Origin: Histoplasma ohiense
Taxonomy: Eukaryota; Ascomycota; Eurotiomycetes; Onygenales; Ajellomycetaceae
DNA: 64,000 nucleotides
NCBI GenBank assembly: GCA_017607445.1
Contig: JAEVHH010000001.1
Coordinates: 868,001-932,000 of the forward strand
Direction of reading: 5' to 3'
The translations under genes were made by a program, and so were the position numbers. The notes under the pieces were generated by a model, which saw only the letters and a list, made by a program, of their open reading frames with translations, was not told where the DNA came from and did not search any database. Shown here one piece after another: positions 21,467-32,945 of the stretch (positions within the stretch are counted from its first letter, which is position 1; every line of letters starts with the position of its first letter).

Positions 21467-23143
21467 ATGAGCGCCTCCATCCATATACGCCTCCCTCCCG
21501 CTTCCTTTTTCCATTTCCCGCCTTCCCCTCTCCCAGAAACCATCCCGCCACCCACTGTTTCTCAGCCCACATGGAATCAGCCCTTCAACATCCCTGCGAC
21601 CCTCTACCGCAAACTTCTAGAACCGCGGGTTCCCTTGACCGTTGCAGCCATCTATGCAACAACCGTTGCCTCTATGAACCATGTCAATAAGCAAAGGGGT
21701 AACAGACCATGGGCTTTTAGTAAAACGAGAGCCTTCAAGAGTTTCGTCATCCTCCACAATGTTTTCCTGACCGTCTACTCTCTTTGGACTTTTGCTGGCA
21801 TGGCCCAAGCCTTCTATCAGTCTTGGCCCGATCGAGCCGAAAAGCACAACTTCGTGAACATCGTCGATATGCTCTGCAAAGTCAACGGTCCCCGTGGTTT
21901 GGGAAATGCTGCTATATATGATCGCAACGCTGAAACATGGACTATGATGAGCCCGCTATACACATTGGGCCCTGATTGTGTTCCAGATCCCACCGATGTC
22001 GGCCGTCTTTGGAATAAAGGATTGGCCTTTTTCGGCTGGCTTTTCTATCTCTCCAAGTTCTATGAAGTTATCGATACCGCCATTATCCTGGCCAAGGGGA
22101 AGAAGAGTTCAACTCTCCAGACTTACCACCACGCCGGTGCCATGATGTGTATGTGGGCTGGAATGAGATACATGGCCGCTCCTATTTGGATCTTCGCTCT
22201 CTTCAACTCTGCTATTCACGCTATGATGGTATGTATATTTCGTCCTTCTCCTTAGGCTTAGAGGGTAGTCGAAAAGCTAACCGATTTGGAGTATTTCTAT
22301 TACACATTAACTGCATTATCCGTTCGCGTCCCCTTCAGCATCAAACGCAGCCTAACCACCATGCAGATCACCCAATTTTTGATTGGCACTACATTGGCTG
22401 CTTCCTATCTGTTCATCTCGTATACGATCCCTGTTCCTGTTCTCCACCCGGTTGCTTTGAGCCCCCTTGCTTCCGCTATCCCCGGCGCCCTTACCGCTGC
22501 ACCAAATGATACTGCTGGCGGTATGGGCCCCTGGCTCAAAAAACTGGCCCTCCGCGCAGCTGGAGCTCAAGGCATCGCGGAGAATGTCCTCAATACTAAT
22601 GGGAAACTATTTGGTATAGATGGAGGTCGCGCAGCACAGGCCGTGCTGGAGAGGCGGGAAATTCGGTATTGCTTGGAGTCTCGCACCTTTACCTGCTTAG
22701 ATACCACTGGCCAAGCCTTCGCCGTCTCGCTCAACGTCATCTACCTCCTACCTTTGACTTTCCTTTTTCTCCGCTTCTTCGTGCGCTCTTACCTCCACCG
22801 AACTGAACAGGGTGGCAAACACCGAACGCACGTGCATGTCGCTGAGAAGGCCGGAATAGATGCTTTCAAGGGAGTTAGCCGCGAAATCCGGAACGCTGTT
22901 ATGGAGATGCACGGCGATGAGGGTGGGGCGACCGATGTTGTAGATGTATCTGGCACCAGCACCCCACATCCCGAAGCTTACGAAGCGAACATCAACAGCA
23001 TCATGACGGCCAAGCAACTAAACGCTGAGCAGTGGAGTGCTTCCATTGACCCACACCCGCGCGGACCGCGATTAGCGGCTCCCTCGTGTGGCGCAGTGAC
23101 CGCAGAAGGAACTGGAGCGACATCATCAACATCGATAACATAA
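21467..23143 (+). CDS. ELO-family very-long-chain fatty acid elongase (QxxHH type)
   Basis: Condensing enzyme (3-ketoacyl-CoA synthase) of ER fatty-acid elongation. Two exons: 21467-22228 and 22292-23143 (63-bp intron, donor GTATGT), giving 537 aa; an in-frame ATG at 21389 would add 26 residues. Family features: FFGWLFYLSKFYEVIDTAIILAKGK, the histidine box LQTYHHAGAM, then FNSAIHAMMYFYYTLTAL across the splice junction, and KRSLTTMQITQFLIG. The box has Gln where saturated-chain elongases usually have His (HxxHH), as in several PUFA-type elongases including the Mortierella enzyme (established knowledge). Several hydrophobic helices fit a multi-pass ER protein. A long C-terminal tail (about 160 aa after the last helix) is probably cytosolic. 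Substrate cannot be told. Confidence 0.92.
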
Positions 23144-25287
23144 AATCGACATCACATCAACTGGTTGGCACGCCTATCGAATAGTCAAGGAGCAGCAGCG
23201 CGGCCACTTTCAAGCCACCAAGGGTTAAAAGAAGCGAACAAAGAAGAATAACAAGAGATGGGTGGGGAACTGAGAAACTGATTCCTGCTGAAATGAAATG
23301 ATTCCGCAACTGGTAGGTAAGGGATGCAAAATATGAATTTTATTTCTGTCGAGGTTTGAAGGGAGATGAGTGGGAACAAGGAGGAAGAAAAGAAAAAAGA
23401 AAAAGAAACACCCTCGCTCGTTCGTGTGAGCGGGGACGTTTTTTGGGTTGCCACACATAAATGCGGGAAACAAATGAATGATCCATCCAAGGGAGCATGA
23501 CGGCTGACGGAAATATCCTTTATTATTTTCTCAATCCTGTGTTATTCTCTTTTCTGCAACTTTTCTTTCCTTTTTCTTTTGGTTCGACATATTAATTGAA
23601 TTTTGTCTGTATACATAGGTCGGATACGGATGGCCTGTGTTCATTCGGGTGTCTTTCTATTGGCCGTTTGTTCTTTGGGATCGTGCTCTTATTTTGTTAT
23701 TGTTGTTAGCATTTTCTTCCACGTGGGAGAGCTATGAAAATTCGTTATTCAAAAATTTTCAGAAATCGATATGTCAATTCTTACATGTTCGATGGGCGGT
23801 GGTTTTTGTTGGGAATGCAGCTTTCTTGGGAAGAGAGGGGGAGGAGGGTGGGAGCGGCGAAAGAGGCCAAAAACATTAGAGGGCGGGGGAATGCGGAAAA
23901 ATAAGAATCATCTTTGACTGGCGTTTCACATGGACGGTAAATGCTCTCTCCCATGTGTACCATTCTTCCAACTCTTCTGCTCATCATGGATTTCAGGATT
24001 AGGCAAGTTTATCTTTTCTACATTTCGTTTGTTTGCTTGATTTAGCTATCTTAATGATCCTGCAAAAGCTCATACAACGCATTATTATTGATTGAATAAA
24101 AAATTGGAGATTGTTTGGCCGGTAAGGTAGGTTTGGAAAGCATAGCAAATGGATTCTACAAGGTGGCAGCTAACCATCCGTCCGTGTGACAGGTGATCGC
24201 GTAACCAAGGAGAGCGCCTAGGGAAGAGGGTTTGAGGGATACAAGCTCTGGCCAACAAGATAGGAATGTTTACTCTTGCCATGGCTTGGTCTGGATGATT
24301 CGTTGATCCGTCATTCAGCTCCCCCCCTGCAATATGCAATATGAAATGACAGGGGGTCTTCTCCCCGCGTTGAAGCGGAGCAGACGACGGAATATATCCA
24401 TGGATATAACTTTTCGCTGCCGAGGTTGCTCGTTGCTCGTTGCTGACAGCTCTCTGTCGTGGTAACTTTTAGTTATGTATGGATTTCGATGTTACGCTTG
24501 AATTCAAAGATGCGCCATCAGCTATTTATTGTCCAGAGAGTTTTTTTCCCTACGCCACTTGAAAATCGTATTTACCAAAAAAAAAAAAAAGAGGGAGCAG
24601 AAGTATGTCGGAAGTCGATAGAATATTTGAGGAATATGCAAAGTCGCCAATAACCCCATTCCTTCCCCCCTACTAACTCGAGTGCCCCCGATTTATCGTC
24701 GGAGAGATTCTGTATTTAATAATGCCCCCCCTATTCAATTGAAAGATGGTGCATGTGAACGCTGGGCCATACTTGTGACAGATTCTGCAGACACGATTCA
24801 TATACAGACATACAAACATCCCCTGCCTCAGAACGCTCCTCACAACTTATTTATTTGCGCCTTAATTGCCGCAGTTCTCAGATCCGCGGCCGATTGAAAT
24901 ATCTTTACGACATCCTCCAGTGTAAATCAATGGCTTAGTAACTTCTTCAAACCAATCACTTCATTGCACGATCACTCGGAAGTATTTTTTTCTTAACTAT
25001 TTCTAGAATGGCGGACTCATAGCTTGAAGGAGATAGTGCAGAGGTTTGTTTGTAGTGTGGTGAGGGGTAGAAGACGGAAGGATAATCGTGATGCATTAAC
25101 ACTTTGACCCACAATATCAGAGACAAGGTAACATTCGGGATGTGGAGAAACTAAACACAAACAAGAGGGAAATTTGAACAGGGCCGATATCACCATTAGA
25201 TGTCCTGATTCATCCTCATTTGGGGATTTCCCACTGTGACTAAGAAAGGTTATCGACAGCGTCCAACAGCGTTCTCGGACATCTTAT
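23144..25287. other. Intergenic, no supported gene
   Basis: 2.1 kb between convergent genes. Holds short low-complexity tracts (GAAAAAAGAAAAAGAAA near 23390; an A-run at about 24578-24592). Short open frames here have no domain or start context worth calling. Confidence 0.5.
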
Positions 25288-26703
25288 CTACTCTTTCTTC
25301 CAGAGAATCGGATAGACTGGATCAACCAGCAAGCAGAGCCAGAGCCGACGACTGCCTGACAACATAGGGATGCAGTAAAGTCGCTTCGCTTCCGCATGCC
25401 TACCCCATTTGACTTCCATAAAAAACCGTTTGCTTTGTCCCATCAACCGGCTAATTCGACTTATCGACTCTCGCGGAGTATGGTTCAAGTGGTCAGTCAC
25501 GTATTCTCCATCGACGTATATGTTGGGCGACACATGGGACATTTCGTAAAATCCCGGCGCCTTTGCTGACTGGGAGAGGATGAAGTAATCTTTGTAAAGC
25601 GCCAGAATACTTTTAGCAACATGGTTTACCAGCTGCTGCATAACGTCAGAGGTTTCTGACAGATTTTCTAGGCTGGTTGCTGGGCCTTCGTCTTGAGAAT
25701 TGGTAGAGTTTATCTGCCGTATAAGGATCTCAATTTCAAGATCACTAATAGTGAGAGCGTCGAGAAACTCGGTTACGTCAATGAGCGATGCGAGAACAAG
25801 GCCGGTGCGTCCTCCTATGGAAGGAAGCCCTCCAAATAGCATTAGATGTACACTCTCATTCTCATCGCCTGTGATCTCGGTGATGATATCCGTTGTCTGG
25901 TCCACAGAGCGTTTATTATGCAAGAAGAATTCATCATTTTCGAAATCTTCAGTGGACCACAGGCTCTCAGATGCGTAAATGACACGGTCGCCTTGGACAG
26001 TTGGGTTGACAATGAGGAAGGCATTAAAATGGTCGAGGTTTTCGATTGCGGCCCTGCCCTCAAGAAAATCCATTAAAAACTGTGTGGGAATTTCAGAGAC
26101 AGAAGAAACAGGACTTGTATTTTCTGTATCCTTCGCGTTGGTCTTCGCGGCAATAGCTGCTTCGTGTACTAGAGCTCTCAGATTTTGACTGTCGTTTCTC
26201 CTTCGTAACCCCGTATTTTGCGAAGCATCCGTCGTGGTAGTGAGTTCAATACACAGCGTCGGAGGGCACAGTCCTATAGAAGGTTCAGCAGGTAGTCTTG
26301 AACTAGAGCTTCCTTTTCGTATCCCGCAATCGCGATCTTGACTTCTCTGGCGTGGTTCTAATGAAGCCGAACCTAATGGTGATTCAAAAATTTGCCGTTT
26401 ATAAAGGAAATGCTGTGAAGTGCTTGCCGCTCCAGGGGTTCGATATCTGCCTCTGGAAGGAAGCCCTGTATGTTCATGATGTGAATCTCTGCATTTTTGA
26501 GCGAAACGACTAAGTAGCCATTGCAGTGCAGTCAACTTCCACGACTGCTTCCGCGGCATTGGATACGGTTTGTCGAACATTACTTGGGACATTTGAACTA
26601 TCAGCGGTGTCCAAAAGTGTAATTGTGCCTCTGTGGCCTCTGGTGTGGACGTGCTAATACGAAGTAAGGTCCGGTGATGAGAAACGCAACCCCCTTTGGC
26701 CAT
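25288..26703 (-). CDS. Hypothetical protein with PAS-like region
   Basis: A 471-aa single-exon protein. The N-terminal half is basic and low complexity. The C-terminal half looks folded. FLEGRAAIENLDHFNAFLIVNP...VIYASESLWSTEDFE resembles the start of a PAS domain, in which a cofactor or ligand is sensed. GGRTGLVLASLIDVTEFLD would fit its last strands. A further block (SPNIYVDGEYVTDHLN to LWLCLLVDPVYPIL) may be a second sensor-like unit. No DNA-binding, kinase or membrane segment is visible. Function is unknown; a sensory or regulatory scaffold is only a guess. No intron is needed to keep the frame. Confidence 0.6.
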   Translation of the reverse strand: MAKGGCVSHHRTLLRISTSTPEATEAQLHFWTPLIVQMSQVMFDKPYPMPRKQSWKLTALQWLLSRFAQKCRDSHHEHTGLPSRGRYRTPGAASTSQHFLYKRQIFESPLGSASLEPRQRSQDRDCGIRKGSSSSRLPAEPSIGLCPPTLCIELTTTTDASQNTGLRRRNDSQNLRALVHEAAIAAKTNAKDTENTSPVSSVSEIPTQFLMDFLEGRAAIENLDHFNAFLIVNPTVQGDRVIYASESLWSTEDFENDEFFLHNKRSVDQTTDIITEITGDENESVHLMLFGGLPSIGGRTGLVLASLIDVTEFLDALTISDLEIEILIRQINSTNSQDEGPATSLENLSETSDVMQQLVNHVAKSILALYKDYFILSQSAKAPGFYEMSHVSPNIYVDGEYVTDHLNHTPRESISRISRLMGQSKRFFMEVKWGRHAEAKRLYCIPMLSGSRRLWLCLLVDPVYPILWKKE

Positions 26704-27577
26704 TGAAAATCCCTGTTAAAATTCCATATCTAGTGAGTGTCGTATTGAAAGAATCAATATGAAAGAATATTCTAGACAGAGAATCAGTGACATTGAAAGA
26801 ACCACAGAAATAGGCTTGAAAGAATCCCTTGATGAAAAATAGTTTCCAGAATGGAATTAGCTTCCCTTTGAGCATTCGCAAACTGTAGGATTAATTGAAA
26901 AAATAATGAAGTTTTTAACATTGACGTATCAATATTTGATCAATAGAAGAAAGCCGAGAGATCTAACAATCCCCGGATGTCGCCTTGCTTTGGCGAAACA
27001 TGCTATCCCAGAGGGACCCTCCTTGTGTAATGCTCCGTTTCATTAGAACCCCACAACACAGGTAGCTCAGGTGGAACCTGTTCCCATTGTATAGAATTCA
27101 TTACCAAGCTAGACCCTAAACTTGGTGCTTCAAAAAGAAATGGACCAACCCCAAATTCGAAATGATATCCGGTCATTGCGCGTGGATGCTAGTAACTTGG
27201 AGTGATGTGATTGCACTATGACGCTAATGCCACGATATTGACGGAGACCCTTGGATAGTAGACTTTCAGAAGCCTAGGAAATGAGGCTCTCTGCTGCGAT
27301 ATATGGGCGAGACTCAACATTTCTGAGCTCCGAAGAAGATACTCGTAATTATAGCTGAACGTTAATAAAAGATTTAAGTTACGTCACATGACTGATGACT
27401 AAAGCAAAAACTTTCGAGTCTCAAAAAAATCGAATTGATCCAACTCTGGCCGTTGGACGAAGCCCGTCATCGCTCTCCACCCCGCTGCAATTGAGAGCCA
27501 TCCTCGCCTCCAGGGCCTCTCTCACAGTTTTCTTTCATTATCCTCTACGGTCGTCCCCCAACATCCCCGCAGCCCAT
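26704..27577. other. Intergenic, divergent upstream regions
   Basis: About 870 bp between the PAS-like gene (minus) and ATP synthase subunit g (plus). It should hold both promoters. CTCTCACAGTTTTCTTTCATTATCC sits just upstream of the subunit g start. No repeat was recognised. Confidence 0.5.
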
Positions 27578-28397
27578 ATGTCTACCACAACATCCCGAGC
27601 CGTTTGGCGACAATCGCGATGTCTGATCCGAAGACCCGCCTTCAGATCTGCGTCAACAACTGCCGAGGCTGCCTCCAAATCCAAAGTCGCCGCAACTTCC
27701 GCTGCATCAAAAGCTTCTGAGGGGATTTCTAAGGCTGCTTCGACCGCTGGCCCTGCTGTTATCAAAGCTCTCACAGGTGTTGGTGGAGCCCTCAAGAGAG
27801 TCGGTGGACGAACAGGAAAATGCATCGCGTTCGTCGACTGTAAGAACCCAATATTTTGATCCAGGCATCGCCATTTCATCGTCCATGCTTGAGGATGTCA
27901 ATGCTCACTTTCGCTATTTTGCTTGAGATCCCGGTCTCAACCTCTCATCAGCTGGAATGCTAACCTAGACAAACTCGAACCAGCACTAATACCCCCCACG
28001 ATTTATTACTCGAAAGTTGGCTTGGAGTTGTCAAAGATAGTATTCAGAGGACAGAAAATGTACCCGCCGTAAGTCTCACTGGCATCAGTTCTTACGAATG
28101 GGAGTGAATATGGCATTCTGTTGCAAAGCTAACGCGTTACAAATTAGGGGCCTGACCACTTTCACAGAATTCTACCAACCTCTCCTTAAATATTTCCGTC
28201 AACCAAGGGCCTTGATGTCACGGATTTCTAAATCTTTCAACACAGAAACTCTTCTCCGTCTCCAGAGCCTCGATAAAAAGCAACTAGCCGTTCTTGGTGT
28301 TACGACTGCAGAGTTGATAGGATTTTTCTCCGTTGGCGAAATAATTGGCCGATTCAAGCTTGTTGGATATCGGGGCGAGACTGCACATGCGCATTAG
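27578..28397 (+). CDS. ATP20: Mitochondrial F1Fo ATP synthase subunit g
   Basis: Small Fo subunit of the inner-membrane ATP synthase; in yeast Atp20 supports dimer formation and crista shape. Three exons: 27578-27839, 27984-28068 and 28148-28397, giving 198 aa with matching phases (1, 2). The N-terminus (MSTTTSRAVWRQSRCLIRRPAFRSAS) is Arg/Ser-rich without acids, a good mitochondrial presequence. An Ala/Ser/Lys-rich spacer follows. Core motifs: IPPTIYYSKVGLELSK, then FYQPLLKYFRQP, and the C-terminal membrane helix LIGFFSVGEIIGRFKLVGY, where VGEIIG is conserved with animal subunit g. It sits upstream of ROK1 on the same strand, 467 bp apart. Confidence 0.92.
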
Positions 28398-28864
28398 ATA
28401 AACTGGACATTTTTCCTTTAAAAATCTTTGCAACATATTTTACTTCGAACTTTCTTTCTTTCTTCCTCCCATTTTTTCTCTCTTTATCCATTCCCATATT
28501 TTCCTGCAGTTGTATAATAGAATTCTAAGGCGATCTGTTGCCAAGTCGCCATGGATTCCCTCGCGTAATTTTGTTGTCAGATTAAATACTTCAAAATTAG
28601 ATTTCCTGCACACATCACTCGCATTTAAAATAATTATTTCCACAATTCCTAGTTTCCAGTAGATTAATGGCCCAATGGTTATCTGATATCAAATGCAATG
28701 CTTCGAGCTTCAGTGATCAAGAGCAGTCTCGCCATTTTAGTGAGATCACGTGATCGTATGATTATTCGAAGAAATTTTAGGACCATGACCAGGATCCTTT
28801 AGGAAGCAAAACCATAGCGGAAGCAACCATCAGGACAATGCAACGTTGTTAAGCGGCAGTAAGT
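28398..28864. other. Intergenic: upstream region of ROK1
   Basis: 467 bp, AT-rich. TCACGTGATC at 28746-28755 is an E-box-like palindrome (CACGTG core) about 110 bp before the ROK1 start. No gene recognised. Confidence 0.5.
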
Positions 28865-31126
28865 GTGGAGATGGATGCGTTCAAGCTCCTCACGCGGTCA
28901 ACAAAACTCAAAACGGGCCCGGTTTCTAGGCCAGCAATATCAAATTCCTTACCATCCGCGGGCGCAGCTGCAAATCCTCAGCTATTTTCTGGTCGTCATG
29001 AGCCGGATGCTGCAGAAGCTTATAACGAACAAAACGGAATAAAAGGAAGGAAGCGGAAGAGAGGATCAGATGGAAATGAACTCTCTGTAGATGCCAGTGC
29101 CATAACTCTAGACTTTTTTGGTTCTGGTTCCTCAGCTCGTGATTTTTCCAACGGCCAGGCGAAAACCGGAACACAAAATCAGAACGAGGATGATGGGAAG
29201 AAGACAAGCGTTTCTGATGAGATTGCTATCAGCGAGAGTCCATTGAGCATAGAAGAGCGAAAAGCAATTTTAACGGCGCATAAGATCAAAGTAACGGATC
29301 TTCGGACCCCGCCGGTGATTGCGGAAGATGACAAAAAGTCAGGGAAAAAGAAAAAGAAACAGAAGGGCGAACAGACACCTATTTTCCTAAGCCGGAAACA
29401 GCAGAGGAAATCTCAGAGAATGTATCCACGGCCATTAATGTCATTTCAGCAGTTGCGAACAAGATATCGGATTTCTCGACGGCTTTCAGAGAACATTCTT
29501 AATCAGGGATACGCTGTGCCTACTGAGGTCCAACTTGGCGCACTCCCATTGTTGCTTGGGGATTGTCAGAGCTCGTCCGCGAGAAGTCAAGAGGACGGAT
29601 TTCAGTTATCCCAATCCACGCTTGAACCAGATCTATTGGTTGTTGCACCTACAGGGAGTGGAAAAACACTTGCGTTCATGATTCCGCTCATCAATAAAAT
29701 CATATGTCATCATCACCTAGGCGAATCGCAATCGAGGGAGTTGTTTGCGGTCATTTTGGCACCAACAAAAGAGCTTGTCTCGCAAATTGTTAACGAGGGC
29801 AGAAAGCTCATGGTGGGCACTGGTGTGAAGATTACAGCCGTGCGGAAAGGAATGCGGATTGTGGAAGATATAGAAATGGAAGAAGCATTTTCAGATGAAG
29901 AAAGTGGGATCTCCGAAGACGAAGGCGATGAAGCCGCAAACGCAAAACGGCTCGGAGGAAAGGTTCCCGTCACAAAAAGCGACATTTTGGTCTCTACTCC
30001 CCTGTTACTTGCAAATTCTCTTTCTGGCAACAAAAGCCGTTCTATCGCTCCTCTACCAACAATCCAAAGTCTTGTCCTAGATGAGGCCGATGTGCTCCTA
30101 GACTCCCTATTCCGTGACCAAACTCTAGAGGTATGGCGTGCGTGCACAAATGCGCGACTCAAAGTTGGACTATGGTCTGCGACCATGGGTTCGAGTATCG
30201 AAGAGCTTGCCAAGTCAATAATTAACGAGCGACGGCGATCGCTAGGACTACGCGATGAATCATTCCTGGTCCGGCTAGTTGTTGGGTTAAAAGATACTGC
30301 CATTCCCAATATCTCCCATAAGCTCGTCTACGCTGCGACCGAACAGGGGAAGCTTCTGGGGCTACGACAACTTCTGAATCCCAAGGGTGCAAGTTCCACC
30401 TCAGACACCCATCTACGAGCACCCTTTTTGGTATTCACACAAACCATCTCTAGGGCTGTGGCACTACATTCTGAATTGAAATACGACATCCCTGCTGAAG
30501 CTGGCGGTTCGTCACGTATCGCTGTTCTACATTCTGAGCTGTCTGATTCGCAACGATCTGACATCATGGCGGGCTTCCGCAAAGGCGAAATATGGATCCT
30601 CATCACAACTGATCTTCTCTCGCGAGGTGTAGACTTCCGCGGGATTAACGGCGTTGTGAACTATGACATTCCCAACTCTAGTGCGACATATGTCCATCGC
30701 GTAGGCAGGACAGGACGAGCTGGACGTGAGGGTGGAGTAGCAGTCACCTTTTACACAAAGGAGGACATCCCCTATGTGAAAAACATTGCGAATGTTATCG
30801 CTGCCAGCGAGAAGTTGCGTGGAGTTTCTGAAGATAAAGGCATCCAGGAATGGTTGCTGAATGCATTACCCAATCTGTCAAAGAAGGATAAGAAGGATCT
30901 AAAGCAACACGGTGTAAGACTTCGACGACCGATGACGAAAAAGGGGGCGCAGGATGAGAAGGCGCGCAATAAAACGCGGATAAGTACGAAGAGTGGGTTT
31001 GAGCGGCGAAAGGAGCATAATCGGAGAGATGCGGCTAAGTCAAGCAGACGGCGGATGAATGCTGGCCAGGCAGAAGATGGAGGAAATTCAAGTGATAATG
31101 GATCTTGGGATGGTATCGAAGAGTAA
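28865..31126 (+). CDS. ROK1: DEAD-box RNA helicase Rok1 (18S rRNA processing)
   Basis: Nucleolar ATP-dependent helicase that acts in small-subunit pre-rRNA processing and snR30 release. A 753-aa single exon; the second Met (28871, MDAFKLL) matches the usual start MD(I/A)F of the family and may be the true one. The N-terminal extension contains the basic block GRKRKRG, then LDFFGSGSS, typical of Rok1. Helicase motifs in order: Q-motif-like PTEVQLGALPLLL, motif I APTGSGKT (about residue 261), PTKELVSQI, motif II DEAD (406-409), motif III SAT (about 438), FTQT, TDLLSRGVDF and HRVGRTGRAGR (about 610). A Lys/Arg-rich tail follows. An acidic insert (EEAFSDEESGISEDEGDE) sits between motifs Ia and II, common in fungal Rok1. 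Confidence 0.95.
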   Translation: MEMDAFKLLTRSTKLKTGPVSRPAISNSLPSAGAAANPQLFSGRHEPDAAEAYNEQNGIKGRKRKRGSDGNELSVDASAITLDFFGSGSSARDFSNGQAKTGTQNQNEDDGKKTSVSDEIAISESPLSIEERKAILTAHKIKVTDLRTPPVIAEDDKKSGKKKKKQKGEQTPIFLSRKQQRKSQRMYPRPLMSFQQLRTRYRISRRLSENILNQGYAVPTEVQLGALPLLLGDCQSSSARSQEDGFQLSQSTLEPDLLVVAPTGSGKTLAFMIPLINKIICHHHLGESQSRELFAVILAPTKELVSQIVNEGRKLMVGTGVKITAVRKGMRIVEDIEMEEAFSDEESGISEDEGDEAANAKRLGGKVPVTKSDILVSTPLLLANSLSGNKSRSIAPLPTIQSLVLDEADVLLDSLFRDQTLEVWRACTNARLKVGLWSATMGSSIEELAKSIINERRRSLGLRDESFLVRLVVGLKDTAIPNISHKLVYAATEQGKLLGLRQLLNPKGASSTSDTHLRAPFLVFTQTISRAVALHSELKYDIPAEAGGSSRIAVLHSELSDSQRSDIMAGFRKGEIWILITTDLLSRGVDFRGINGVVNYDIPNSSATYVHRVGRTGRAGREGGVAVTFYTKEDIPYVKNIANVIAASEKLRGVSEDKGIQEWLLNALPNLSKKDKKDLKQHGVRLRRPMTKKGAQDEKARNKTRISTKSGFERRKEHNRRDAAKSSRRRMNAGQAEDGGNSSDNGSWDGIEE

Positions 31127-32945
31127 ACATTCCGAATATATGCACCGTACATATATGCCCACGACCTGATCCCTAGAATTCAGCAACTTCATATAACTCC
31201 TACAAATGAACCGAAATTTTCCCGCCTTCAGCCTTCCTTCTCCTTCCCTCTCTCCTTCCCTCTTTATCTTCCCTCTTTATCTTCCTTCTTCCTTCAATTT
31301 TACCAAGCGCCTCTCCAAAACTAATCTCCACAACTCCCCTCTTCTACCTCCAACGTTCCACCTCTACTGATCTTCCCTCCCACCAACATACGCTGCTCAG
31401 ACCAGTTACGCTTCCTGCACAGCTACAACCCCCCCGATATCCTGTACCGTTAGCCCAAATCTGTGTCACTCAACACTATCCACCGGCTATGCAGCTGCGT
31501 TGCTTCTTCAGAGTTCTCCTTACAGAAGACATGGAGGTAAAATCTCTCGAGGCGCTTTTCGTCTAATTTGCGTTCGTTTGATTTCTTCTAGTCGCTCACT
31601 CGTTCGCAGACACTGATGACGATTGGGATGAAGGATATGGTGAGGAGACCTATAACCAGAGATCGGTGGTACAAGTGCTTGGTTCAGCGGAAATTTGTTG
31701 GAATCATAACTGGTACTGTTTCCCTTTGATAAAGCGATTTATGAAAGAGATATTATATTAAGTTAAATGGTTTACCATTCTATGAATATATATAACGATT
31801 GATTGAAAATATGACTTGCGGAGCACTCTGTAGATAGATACTGGATACCAAGTGGTTCATAACAACCATATTCCCCCGTGCTGGAACAACTTCATTGTCT
31901 CCGCATATAAAAAAGAGTAAGAAAAATTACTAGTAAACATCATGTTCCTCTCCTCCAATTGCTTCAGAACAGTTGTCTCTATCTGTTTATTCAATAAATA
32001 CAAGGCTGAGAAACTTCCAGATTCATTTCACCAGTGAATTTCCAAGTTAACGCGCAACTCCTGGACGAGAAGAGAGTTCTGGTCCAATTTCACGGTTAGA
32101 AGAGCTTGGATGTGGATGCAACATTTTATCCCCCGGCAGCCATGGTGTATTATGGGGTTAAAGCCCATGTTGACATGCTTGACATGCTTGACGACAAGGC
32201 ACGAAATGGCTTAGAGTTATTTGTACAGATGAAGATGGGGCAGAAGGCAGCTTATAAGAAGGAATGTGCATTGCTATAAGTCTCTAGTGAATCTTTTGAC
32301 ATGAAATCACCAGCAACACTAAGCAGCGCTGGGACCTCTTACTAACTTGAAGCCCTTGATGAAGGGTCCGGCTGTGTGGGGCAAACGTTAGATTAGTGAG
32401 TTCATTTGAATATGGAGGGCGGACGTTTGCCAGGGATGAATTGCAAAGGCTGCTTCGTGCTCCATCCAAGCAGACACCTATTCGAAGATGGCGCGAAGTT
32501 GCCAATTGGAAGATAGAGGTCCCAACCATTGCAGAGAGATCCTTCGAGTAATAGTAGGTCTGATGCCAAAACTTCTAAGCTGTCGATTCCGTGCATCGGT
32601 GGCCTGAATTATCTCTCCTCATGAACGTCTTAGGACTCTGGTTGGATCTGACACTTGCGTCTAGAAGTGCCACTGCTCTCAGTGCTTTGAAGGGATCCTG
32701 CGAACGAAAGCGTCCTGGTTTCTTAAAATAAAATCCGAAGCGGAAGTGCCCTTTCCCCGGTCGATCATTTTATTTTATTTTATTTCAGAAATACATGGTA
32801 CTAGGAAATTAGGCTTCGTGCCATCCCATTTGCCAACAAGTTGAGGACGACCAAATTGCCCTATATATCGCTGAGGAATGCTTTAGTGAACACGGCCCGG
32901 AAGTTATCACGCAGAATCACGTATCATGGTACTTGTGCAAATGTT
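31127..32945. other. Intergenic region with CT-rich promoter-like tract
   Basis: 1.8 kb with one weak gene candidate (31489-31732). CT-rich sequence at about 31228-31312 (including duplicated CCCTCTTTATCTTC) looks like a core promoter. A (TTTTA)n-like run is at 32766-32787. Nothing else recognised. Confidence 0.45.
31489..31732 (+). CDS. Possible small spliced gene
   Basis: An ATG at 31489 follows a 250-bp pyrimidine-rich, promoter/leader-like stretch. Joining 31489-31536 to the segment after the acceptor TTCTTCTAG (from 31592) gives a basic protein of about 62 residues (MQLRCFFRVLLTEDME then SLTRSQTLMTIGMKD). I recognise no family. Support is limited to promoter context and a plausible 55-bp intron (donor GTAAAA). 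It could equally be a non-coding transcript. Confidence 0.2.
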
